Positions 1 to 4,951 of a stretch of 5,974 nucleotides of DNA are shown here, piece by piece. The DNA comes from Clostridia bacterium (GTDB lineage Bacteria; Bacillota; Clostridia; Christensenellales; Borkfalkiaceae): contig JAIDFD010000076.1 of assembly GCA_029054485.1 (NCBI GenBank), positions 1 to 5,974 of the forward strand. The letters run 5' to 3'. The notes below the pieces were generated by a model. That model was given only the letters and a program-made list of their open reading frames with translations. It was not told the DNA's origin and did no database searches. The translations under genes and the position numbers were made by a program. Position 1 is the stretch's first letter. Every line of letters begins with the position of its first letter.

Positions 1-1
1 G

Positions 2-547
2 CTTTTGTGCAGTAAAAAAATCTACGACCTGCTCGCCGAAAAACTCAAAGTTGGCAATATCGAAAATTTCCCTATTCCCTTCAAGTGCGTAGCCACCGAC
101 CTTTTATCGGGCAAGCTGCACGTATTTTCCAAGGGCGACGCCGCACTCGCTATAGAAGCATCAAGCACAATCCCCGGTGTGTTCCGTCCGGTAAAGTTTG
201 AAGATAAGCTTTTAGTGGACGGCGGCTGTCTTTGCCGCGTGCCCTTTCAGCTCGTAAAGGAAATGGGCGCGGACGTAGTTGTGGCGGTGGACGCGCTTAT
301 AAACACTAGCGAACACGTTGAAAAGGTGAATAACATAGTGAGTATGATGCTGCGCGTTTTCGACGTAATGGACTGGAACACGTCCTCTATATTAAAGGAG
401 CGCGACAAACACCTTTACGATTTGTGGCTCGAACCCGAGCTTAAAGGAGTAACCGCCTATCAGGTCAAGGAACTTGAAGGCATATACGATGAGGGTTACG
501 ACCTCGGCAAAAAGAATATACAAAAGATAAAAGAGCTTTTAAAATAA
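2..547 (+). CDS. Patatin-like phospholipase (RssA/YchK-type), 3' part only
   Basis: This is the C-terminal part of a patatin-family serine hydrolase, a predicted lipid acyl hydrolase using a Ser-Asp dyad. The reading frame is open to the left edge, so the true start and the nucleophile motif GxSxG lie outside the window. The TTG at position 5 is probably an internal leucine codon. Visible family signatures are PFKCVATDLLSGK, then EASSTIPGVFRPV, then the catalytic-Asp motif VDGG (Asp codon 218-220), followed by PFQLVKEMGADVVVAVD. This order is characteristic of bacterial patatin-like proteins related to RssA. The last ~90 residues are a helical tail of the usual length. The stop codon TAA is directly followed by the ATG of rarA, so the two genes are probably cotranscribed. 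The physiological substrate is unknown for most members. Family assignment is firm; specificity is not. Confidence 0.88.
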   Translation, partial: LLCSKKIYDLLAEKLKVGNIENFPIPFKCVATDLLSGKLHVFSKGDAALAIEASSTIPGVFRPVKFEDKLLVDGGCLCRVPFQLVKEMGADVVVAVDALINTSEHVEKVNNIVSMMLRVFDVMDWNTSSILKERDKHLYDLWLEPELKGVTAYQVKELEGIYDEGYDLGKKNIQKIKELLK

Positions 548-1858
548 ATGGATTTATTTGATTTAAACGGCAACGAGGAGGGTGCAAAGCCCCTTGCCGA
601 GCGTATGCGCGCAAACAACTTAAACGAATTTATCGGGCAGAGGCACATAGTCGCCGAAGGCTCGCTTTTGCGCCGCGCAATTTTAGCGGACAGACTGGGG
701 AGCTGTATTTTTTGGGGCCCCCCGGGCACAGGTAAAACCACGCTTGCAAACATAATCGCTTCAACCACCCACGGCGAGTTTATAAAACTCAACGCGGTGC
801 AGGCGGGCGTTGCGGACGTTAAAAAGGCGGTTGAACAGGCGCAAAACAATTTGAAAATGTACGGCAAGCGCACCTACTTAATGCTTGACGAGTGCCACCG
901 CTTCAACAAAACCCAGTCAGACTCTCTCTTGCCCGCAATCGAGCAGGGGACGGTAATTTTTATAGGTTCCACTACCGAAAATCCCTACGCCTCGATGACC
1001 CCCGCTATCGTGTCGCGGTGCAGGGTGTTCGAGTTTAAGCACTTGACCGAAGAGGATATAAAGGGCGCGCTTTTAAAGGCGGTTTCGGACAAGCGCAAGG
1101 GCTTGGGCGAATACTCGGCAAAAATAGAAGATGACGCGCTCAACCATATCGCGCGTACCGCGGGCGGCGATTTGCGCACCGCGTACAACGCATTGGAGCT
1201 TGCCGTGCTGACAACTCCGCCGCAGGCGGACGGGAGTATAATAATCACCCTTTCGGACGCGGAGCAGTCAATCCAGCGCAAGGCGATGTCCTACAACGAG
1301 GACGCTTATTACGACTATCTTTCCGCTTTTTGCAAGTCGCTTAGGGGGAGCGATTCCAACGCCGCGCTGTACTACGCAATGCGGCTTATCGAAGGCGGGT
1401 GTGACCCTATTATAGTTTTGCGCAGACTTATAGTTCACTCGTGCGAGGACGTGGGAATGGCTGACCCCAACGCTCTCGTGGTCGCAACTTCCGCGCTGAC
1501 CGCGTTTGAAAAAATCGGATATCCCGAGGGCTTAATTCCATTGTCAAATGCAATAGTCTACGTTTGCGAAGCTCCCAAAAGCTACGCGGTCAAAACCGCA
1601 ATGCTTGCGGCGCAGAGGGACGCAAGAGAGGTGCGGGACGATGACGGAGTTCCGCCGTACTTAAAGGACAACACCTTCGGCGACAAACAAACCAAGGCGC
1701 AGAGCGGAAAGTACAAGTTTCCGCACGATTATTCGGGCGGGTACGTTGAACAGCAGTATCTCCCGGACAGACTCAAAGATAAGGTCTACTACGTTCCCAC
1801 CGACCACGGCTTTGAGCGCACCGTTCAACAACTCCGCAAAGACAAAGGCAAAAAATAA
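548..1858 (+). CDS. rarA: Replication-associated recombination protein A (RarA/MgsA), AAA+ ATPase
   Basis: RarA is a cytoplasmic AAA+ ATPase, a homologue of yeast Mgs1 and human WRNIP1. It acts on stalled replication forks and single-strand gaps, and is related to clamp-loader ATPases. The 436-aa product has the usual full length. Visible motifs are: N-terminal [17 protein letters not shown]; Walker A GPPGTGKT at about residues 57-64; Walker B LMLDECH at about 111-117; sensor 1 GSTTENP at 140-146; arginine finger SRCR around 156-159; and sensor 2 GGDLR at 206-210. The C-terminal half carries the MgsA-type helical oligomerisation region, including [16 protein letters not shown] and a [22 protein letters not shown] block. 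The ATG follows the patatin stop with no gap and only a weak purine stretch (AAAAGAG) precedes it, which suggests translational coupling. A strong terminator follows the stop codon. Confidence 0.97.
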   Translation: MDLFDLNGNEEGAKPLAERMRANNLNEFIGQRHIVAEGSLLRRAILADRLGSCIFWGPPGTGKTTLANIIASTTHGEFIKLNAVQAGVADVKKAVEQAQNNLKMYGKRTYLMLDECHRFNKTQSDSLLPAIEQGTVIFIGSTTENPYASMTPAIVSRCRVFEFKHLTEEDIKGALLKAVSDKRKGLGEYSAKIEDDALNHIARTAGGDLRTAYNALELAVLTTPPQADGSIIITLSDAEQSIQRKAMSYNEDAYYDYLSAFCKSLRGSDSNAALYYAMRLIEGGCDPIIVLRRLIVHSCEDVGMADPNALVVATSALTAFEKIGYPEGLIPLSNAIVYVCEAPKSYAVKTAMLAAQRDAREVRDDDGVPPYLKDNTFGDKQTKAQSGKYKFPHDYSGGYVEQQYLPDRLKDKVYYVPTDHGFERTVQQLRKDKGKK

Positions 1859-1863
1859 ATTTG

Positions 1864-1903
1864 AGCCGCCCGCACACTCTGTGCACGGGCGGCTATTTTT
1901 ATT
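1864..1903 (+). terminator. Rho-independent terminator after rarA
   Basis: Bases 1864-1871 (AGCCGCCC) pair with 1887-1894 (GGGCGGCT). After a 2-nt bulge (1885-1886), 1872-1876 (GCACA) pair with 1880-1884 (TGTGC) around a CTC loop. A T-rich tail (ATTTTTATT) follows at 1895-1903. The hairpin starts 5 nt after the rarA stop and ends the patatin-rarA transcript. Confidence 0.9.
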
Positions 1904-1930
1904 GACTTTACCACAGAATATTAGTAAAAT
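1902..1930 (+). promoter_or_regulatory. Sigma-A-type promoter for the CDF transporter gene
   Basis: A -35 hexamer TTGACT (1902-1907) and a -10 hexamer TAAAAT (1925-1930) are separated by exactly 17 nt, each one mismatch from consensus. Transcription would start near 1937, about 60 nt before the transporter ATG. The -35 overlaps the T-tail of the preceding terminator, a common compact arrangement. The -10 sits within AATATT-N5-AATATT (1917-1933), which could be a regulator site, but this is too AT-rich to trust. Confidence 0.72.
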
Positions 1931-1939
1931 ATTATAAAA

Positions 1940-1970
1940 CCGCAGAGGGAACCCAACGTCCGCCCTGCGG
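1940..1970 (+). promoter_or_regulatory. GC-rich hairpin in the leader of the CDF transporter mRNA
   Basis: CCGCAG (1940-1945) pairs with CTGCGG (1965-1970). After a single bulged A, GG (1947-1948) can pair with CC (1963-1964), leaving a loop of about 14 nt. The hairpin begins within a few bases of the predicted transcription start and is isolated in AT-rich sequence. It has no T-run directly after it, so it is not a typical terminator. It may protect the 5' end or sense something. It is too short for the known NiCo (czcD) riboswitch and lacks an evident yybP-ykoY core. Confidence 0.35.
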
Positions 1971-1998
1971 CATATATTATATTTAACGGAATGGATTA

Positions 1999-2898
1999 AT
2001 GCAGAGTACTGACCTGAAAAAAACAGCGGTAAAAACTTCGGTAATTACCTTAATAATAAATTTTTTGCTGTCGGCTTTTAAGCTTGCCGCGGGTATTTTA
2101 GGCAACTCGCTTGCTATGATTTCCGATGCAATCCATTCCGCTTCGGACGTATTTTCAACCTTAATAGTGATTATCGGCGTAAAGGCAGCTTCCAAAGCAG
2201 CCGACAAAAACCACCCGTTCGGGCATGAACGGTTTGAGTGCGTTGCGGCGATTATTCTTTCCGTTCTTCTCTTAGGTACCGGAGTTTTTATCGGTTACAG
2301 CGGTGTAAGCAATATTGTCACAGGCGCATACAAAAAATTTGAAATGCCAACTTACCTTGCGCTGTCCGCGGCGGTTATTTCTATCGTGGTAAAAGAAGTT
2401 ATGTTCATTTACACTATGCGCGCGGCGAAAAAATGCAACTCGGGCGCGCTTAAAGCGGACGCCTGGCACCACCAGTCGGACGCGCTGTCGTCCGTGGGAA
2501 GCTTGGTCGGTATAGCCGGCGCGATGCTGGGCGTGCTTATACTCGATTCCGTTGCAAGCATTGTAATCTGTCTTTTGATTTTTAAGGCGGCGGTAGAAAT
2601 TTTTATGGACGCGATAAAAAAGATGACCGACCAAGCCTGCGATGAAAAGACCGAAAACGAGATAAAGGAGTTTATTTTAACCTGCGAAGGGGTTAAGGGG
2701 CTCGACCGCCTTATGACAAGGCTTTTCGGTAACCGGATTTACGTCATAGCCGAAATTTCCTGCGAGAGCGAAATTCCTCTGCACGAGGCGCACGATGTTG
2801 CCGAGCGCGTGCATACCGGTATCGAGCAGAATTTCCCGCTCGTCAAGCATGTTACCGTCCACGTAAACCCGTATGAGGAAAAATCGGACGGCGAATAA
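1999..2898 (+). CDS. Cation diffusion facilitator (CDF) family divalent metal efflux transporter
   Basis: CDF proteins are dimeric proton antiporters in the cytoplasmic membrane that export Zn2+, Fe2+, Co2+ or Mn2+. This 299-aa protein has the standard length and six predicted helices within residues ~12-200. The transport site is visible as HxxxD in helix 2 (His46, Asp50, in SDAIHSASD) and HxxxD in helix 5 (His157, Asp161, in WHHQSDALSS). The conserved loop HPFGHERFE is at 72-80. A cytoplasmic C-terminal regulatory domain (~208-295) has His262, His265, His284 and His288, where family members bind regulatory metal. The His/Asp pairs on both helices resemble zinc transporters, but residues alone do not settle the metal. 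The ATG at 1999 is preceded by GGA at 1988-1990, 8 nt away. The gene has its own promoter and terminator, so it is probably a one-gene transcript. No metalloregulator gene is adjacent. Confidence 0.94.
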   Translation: MQSTDLKKTAVKTSVITLIINFLLSAFKLAAGILGNSLAMISDAIHSASDVFSTLIVIIGVKAASKAADKNHPFGHERFECVAAIILSVLLLGTGVFIGYSGVSNIVTGAYKKFEMPTYLALSAAVISIVVKEVMFIYTMRAAKKCNSGALKADAWHHQSDALSSVGSLVGIAGAMLGVLILDSVASIVICLLIFKAAVEIFMDAIKKMTDQACDEKTENEIKEFILTCEGVKGLDRLMTRLFGNRIYVIAEISCESEIPLHEAHDVAERVHTGIEQNFPLVKHVTVHVNPYEEKSDGE

Positions 2899-2915
2899 AA
2901 TAAAATAAATATCAA

Positions 2916-2948
2916 CCCTTGCGCATTTGCGCAAGGGATTTTTTTATT
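2916..2948 (+). terminator. Rho-independent terminator after the CDF transporter gene
   Basis: CCCTTGCGC (2916-2924) pairs perfectly with GCGCAAGGG (2929-2937) over a 4-nt ATTT loop. It is followed by ATTTTTTTATT (2938-2948). The 9-bp GC-rich stem plus a seven-T run is a textbook intrinsic terminator, starting 17 nt after the stop codon. Confidence 0.95.
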
Positions 2949-2984
2949 ACAAGTATATTTCTAGTCCTTGGTAAATAAATTAAA

Positions 2985-3010
2985 AAGGAGGACGGTTGAG
3001 TTTTCTGTAA
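2985..3010 (+). promoter_or_regulatory. Orphan strong Shine-Dalgarno with a four-codon reading frame (possible leader peptide)
   Basis: AAGGAGG (2985-2991) is the best ribosome-binding sequence in this spacer, yet it lies 87 nt upstream of the deacetylase start. Four nucleotides later comes TTG AGT TTT CTG TAA (2996-3010), a frame of four codons plus stop. It could be translated as a tiny leader, be a remnant of a lost gene start, or be chance. No attenuator-like hairpin is evident between it and the deacetylase. Confidence is low. Confidence 0.22.
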
Positions 3011-3068
3011 AATTTTCGGTTTTTAGACAAAACATATCAATATACGCCGTTCCCAATTAATTATAATC

Positions 3069-3074
3069 GGAGAG
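3069..3074 (+). promoter_or_regulatory. Ribosome binding site that fixes a TTG start for the deacetylase
   Basis: GGAGAG (3069-3074) lies 4 nt before the TTG at 3079, with the core GGAG 6 nt away. An in-frame stop (TAA, 3064-3066) lies just upstream, so the frame cannot extend further. The next residues form a sensible cytoplasmic basic segment before the membrane anchor. Confidence 0.7.
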
Positions 3075-3078
3075 AAGA

Positions 3079-3843
3079 TTGGTAAGGGTATTTAAACTTA
3101 AAAATCTTGTAATACTTTCAATCGCGGCGGCGCTGATTGCAGTGCTTTCCACAACCGCGTATTTTACGGGCGCATACGCCGTTTATTTCGGCAACACGCC
3201 GAGGCTTATCCCCATTTACAGCGTGGACAGGGACGACAAGGTGATTTCCATTTCGTTCGACTGCGCCTGGGGAACCGAGTACACGGACGACATTTTGAAC
3301 GCGCTTCGCGTAAGCAACGTCCGAGCCACTTTCTTTATGGTGGAGTTCTGGGCTGACAAGTACCCTGAATATGTGAAAAAAATCGATGCCGCGGGCAACG
3401 AAATCGGCACGCACTCGTCTACCCACTCGTATATGAGCAAGCAGAACGCGGAAGAGATAAAGGCGGAGCTTTCAACCTCGTCCGCGGTGATAGAGAGCAT
3501 TACAGGCAAAAAGGTAGAGCTGTTCCGTCCGCCCTACGGCGACTACGACGATGAACTTATACGCACTGCCGCGGAACTTGGATACTACACAATCCAATGG
3601 GACGTAGACAGCCTTGACTGGAAAAATTTATCGGCGAGCGATATAGCAATGCGCGTCATAAACGGCGTGCAGAGCGGCTCGATAATACTTATGCACAACA
3701 ACGGACTTCATACAGCCGAAGCCGTGCCTATAATACTTGAAACTCTTAAAAACAGGGGCTACTCATTCGTCCCGATAGGCGAGTTGATTTATCGTGAAAA
3801 TTACACGATAGACAACACGGGCAGACAGGTGCCTGCCGCGTAA
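3079..3843 (+). CDS. Membrane-anchored polysaccharide deacetylase (NodB domain, CE4-like, PdaB-like)
   Basis: The 254-aa protein has a short basic N-terminus, one hydrophobic anchor or uncleaved signal (about residues 9-35), and a NodB-homology domain from about 55 to 238. It should act outside the membrane on peptidoglycan or another N-acetylated glycan. CE4 motifs in order are: motif 1 SFDCAWG (Asp61), motif 2 HSSTH (His112, His116), motif 3 RPPYGDY (Arg150), motif 4 with Asp175 and Trp181, and motif 5 LMH (His206). In classic CE4 enzymes motif 1 is TFDDG, with the second Asp binding the metal. Here that residue is Cys62. Loss of that Asp is shared with sporulation deacetylases of the PdaB type (FDISWG), so a spore-wall role is plausible but not shown. 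It starts at TTG after GGAGAG. The SSB-like gene follows 49 nt later without a terminator between them, so they are probably cotranscribed. Confidence 0.9.
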   Translation: MVRVFKLKNLVILSIAAALIAVLSTTAYFTGAYAVYFGNTPRLIPIYSVDRDDKVISISFDCAWGTEYTDDILNALRVSNVRATFFMVEFWADKYPEYVKKIDAAGNEIGTHSSTHSYMSKQNAEEIKAELSTSSAVIESITGKKVELFRPPYGDYDDELIRTAAELGYYTIQWDVDSLDWKNLSASDIAMRVINGVQSGSIILMHNNGLHTAEAVPIILETLKNRGYSFVPIGELIYRENYTIDNTGRQVPAA

Positions 3844-3882
3844 AAGTCCGCCAACTCAAAATTACAGGGAAAAACATAATAT

Positions 3883-3887
3883 GGAGG
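3883..3887 (+). promoter_or_regulatory. Ribosome binding site that decides the start of the SSB-like gene
   Basis: GGAGG (3883-3887) is followed 5 nt later by ATG at 3893. An in-frame ATG at 3881 overlaps this site and has only a weaker AGGGA about 10 nt upstream (3866-3870). The 3893 start is therefore preferred. The longer form would add only four residues (MEAN). Confidence 0.7.
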
Positions 3888-3892
3888 CAAAT

Positions 3893-4582
3893 ATGAATTA
3901 CAACACAGAAAAAAACAATAAGGTGTACATTTACGGCGAAATCGTTTCCGAAGCGGTGTTTTCCCACGAGGTCTACGGCGAAGGGTTTTACGAGTTTTAC
4001 GTCAAAGTTATGCGCCTTTCGGGTCAGGCGGACGTTCTGCCCGTTACCGTGTCCGAACGGATTATGACAGAAGGTATGACGGTGGGCAACACCATCTGCG
4101 CGCTGGGTCAGTTCCGCTCGTACAATAAATTGGAGGGCGGAAAATCCCGCCTTATGCTAACAGTATTCATACGCGAGCTATTGGACACCCAGCCGGGGAA
4201 AAATCCCAATTCGATTATTCTTTCGGGCTATATCTGCAAACCGCCCGTTTACCGTACAACGCCTTTCAACCGCGAAATTGCCGATTTGCTTATAGCGGTA
4301 AACAGAAGCTATAACAAGTCTGACTATATCCCCGCGATTGCGTGGGGGAGGAACGCAAGGTTTGTAAGGAATTTGTCCGTGGGCGACAGGGTTGCCTTAT
4401 CGGGCAGAATACAGAGCCGCGAGTACCAGAAAAAACAGCCCGATGAAAGTTTTGTGACAATGACCGCGTTTGAGGTTTCCATTTCAAAGCTTGCCGCGTT
4501 CGACGACGAGTCGGAGTTTGACATAGAGCAGGAGTTCGATTTGTACTCCGTCCCCAGAACGTACGAGCAAAACGAAAATTAA
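3893..4582 (+). CDS. Single-stranded DNA-binding protein-like, two tandem OB folds
   Basis: The 229-aa product looks like a clostridial SSB-type protein with two OB-fold regions. The first (about residues 10-100) is divergent, with YIYGEIVSEAVFSHEVYGEGFYEFYV-type strands and a ...VGNTICALGQFRSY barrel segment. The second (about 106-200) shows the recognisable SSB pattern: ILSGYICKPPVYRTTPFNRE, then DLLIAVNR, then SDYIPAIAWGRNARF, then LSVGDRVALSGRIQSREYQ. Such proteins bind single-stranded DNA in the cytoplasm. The acidic tail (DDESEFDIEQEFD) ends in YEQNEN, not the DDDIPF-like tip by which canonical SSB recruits partner proteins, so it is probably an accessory paralogue, not the main replicative SSB. 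It may share a transcript with the deacetylase upstream, with no obvious functional link. The start at 3893 is chosen on its GGAGG; ATG 3881 is the alternative. The DNA-binding assignment rests on pattern recognition of the second OB fold. Confidence 0.85.
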   Translation: MNYNTEKNNKVYIYGEIVSEAVFSHEVYGEGFYEFYVKVMRLSGQADVLPVTVSERIMTEGMTVGNTICALGQFRSYNKLEGGKSRLMLTVFIRELLDTQPGKNPNSIILSGYICKPPVYRTTPFNREIADLLIAVNRSYNKSDYIPAIAWGRNARFVRNLSVGDRVALSGRIQSREYQKKQPDESFVTMTAFEVSISKLAAFDDESEFDIEQEFDLYSVPRTYEQNEN

Positions 4583-4601
4583 ACGAAGTAATAAATTAAA
4601 C

Positions 4602-4628
4602 GCGCCCGACGGCTTCGCCGTCGGGCGC
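4602..4628. terminator. Bidirectional terminator hairpin between convergent genes
   Basis: GCGCCCGACGGC (4602-4613) pairs perfectly over 12 bp with GCCGTCGGGCGC (4617-4628) around a TTC loop. On the plus strand TTAAATTATT follows. On the minus strand GTTTAATTTATT follows. It lies 19 nt after the SSB-like stop and 5 nt after the stop of the minus-strand regulator, so it can serve both. The T-runs are interrupted, but the stem is very stable. Its arm recurs at the right edge of the window. Confidence 0.82.
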
Positions 4629-4633
4629 TTAAA

Positions 4634-4849
4634 TTATTCGGTTTTTTCAACGATACCTTCGGTCAGTTCTTCAAACGAAGTACCGAGTACGTTTATAATT
4701 TTAATTATATTGTATAGCGAGGGTTCTACTTTGTCACATTCCCATTCACTGACGCGCTGTTGCGTCGTGTTCATTTTAAGAGCAAAATCATTTTGGTTCA
4801 TTTTATTTATTTTTCGTAAATGTTTTAAATTTCCGCCAAACGTACTCAC
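4634..4849 (-). CDS. Small Cro/C1-type (XRE) helix-turn-helix transcriptional regulator
   Basis: This 71-aa protein is almost nothing but a DNA-binding HTH_3 domain. Helix 1 (LKHLRKINKM), helix 2 (NQNDFALKMN), recognition helix (TTQQRVSEWE, about residues 28-37), then the family's PSLYNIIKIINVLGTSFEELTEG tail. There is no room for a sensor or protease domain, so it is probably a simple dimeric repressor. The GTG at 4849 is preceded by ATT and an in-frame stop (minus-strand TAA, plus positions 4853-4855). It is the only usual start that retains helix 1. No Shine-Dalgarno is visible, so initiation may be weak or leaderless. The gene diverges from the membrane protein gene, and a perfect palindrome plus an imperfect copy lie between them as candidate operators. 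It is more AT-rich than the genes to its left. Regulation of the neighbour and of itself is inferred from layout. Confidence 0.88.
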   Translation of the reverse strand: MSTFGGNLKHLRKINKMNQNDFALKMNTTQQRVSEWECDKVEPSLYNIIKIINVLGTSFEELTEGIVEKTE

Positions 4850-4860
4850 AATTTAATTTT

Positions 4861-4876
4861 ACACTAAAAGCCGTGT
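4861..4876. promoter_or_regulatory. Candidate second operator (imperfect copy of the 16-bp palindrome)
   Basis: ACACTAAAAGCCGTGT matches the perfect palindrome at 4890-4905 in 12 of 16 positions, keeping the whole left half ACACTAAA and the terminal GTGT. The two sites start 29 bp apart, slightly under three helical turns. This copy ends 11 bp upstream of the regulator's GTG, where its promoter should be (a possible minus-strand -10 TAAAAT spans 4861-4856, with no good -35). It would suit autoregulation. Confidence 0.5.
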
Positions 4877-4882
4877 TTTTAT

Positions 4883-4911
4883 TTGACATACACTAAATTT
4901 AGTGTTATTTT
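4883..4911 (+). promoter_or_regulatory. Promoter for the membrane protein gene
   Basis: A consensus -35 TTGACA (4883-4888) is followed after exactly 17 nt by TATTTT (4906-4911), which matches the -10 consensus at four of six positions. A perfect TATAAT (4911-4916) overlaps its end but would need a 22-nt spacer, longer than sigma-A promoters normally allow. The whole spacer is occupied by the 16-bp palindrome, so a bound repressor would block RNA polymerase. Confidence 0.65.
4890..4905. promoter_or_regulatory. Candidate primary operator, perfect 16-bp palindrome
   Basis: ACACTAAATTTAGTGT is a perfect inverted repeat with no unpaired centre. It fills the -35/-10 spacer of the membrane protein promoter. 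Its length and two-fold symmetry are typical for dimeric Cro/C1-type repressors such as the adjacent one. Binding is inferred from position and from the partial second copy at 4861-4876. Confidence 0.65.
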
Positions 4912-4951
4912 ATAATTGAGAAATTAATAAGTTATAGAGGAAGTACTACTA

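Noticed and set aside
1746..1937. 63-aa plus-strand reading frame overlapping the end of rarA
   Set aside because: It lies in another frame of rarA, runs through the terminator hairpin and lacks a ribosome site or recognisable domain.
1931..1998. NiCo (czcD) or yybP-ykoY riboswitch before the CDF gene
   Set aside because: Only about 60 nt of leader is available and the conserved cores of these elements were not seen.
1991..2001. ATG GAT TAA mini-frame overlapping the CDF transporter ATG (TAATG)
   Set aside because: The only nearby purine site (GGA, 1988-1990) touches this ATG and is correctly spaced for the ATG at 1999. A two-codon frame is easily due to chance.
2272..2934. Minus-strand frames of 120 and 85 aa across the CDF transporter gene
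   Set aside because: Both are antisense to a clear conserved gene, with no ribosome site or family features. One runs through the terminator.
3024..3044. TAGACA as a -35, or CAATATA as a sporulation sigma-G-like -10, for the deacetylase
   Set aside because: TAGACA has no -10 at the right distance and CAATATA has no matching -35 upstream. The promoter of this gene could not be located.
3062..3067. Perfect TATAAT in front of the deacetylase
   Set aside because: No -35 element lies 16-18 nt upstream, and transcription from it would begin after or within the ribosome site. It is probably chance in AT-rich sequence.
4911..4916. TATAAT as the -10 of the membrane protein promoter
   Set aside because: It is 22 nt from TTGACA, outside the usual spacing. 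TATTTT at 4906-4911 has exactly 17 nt and is preferred despite two mismatches.
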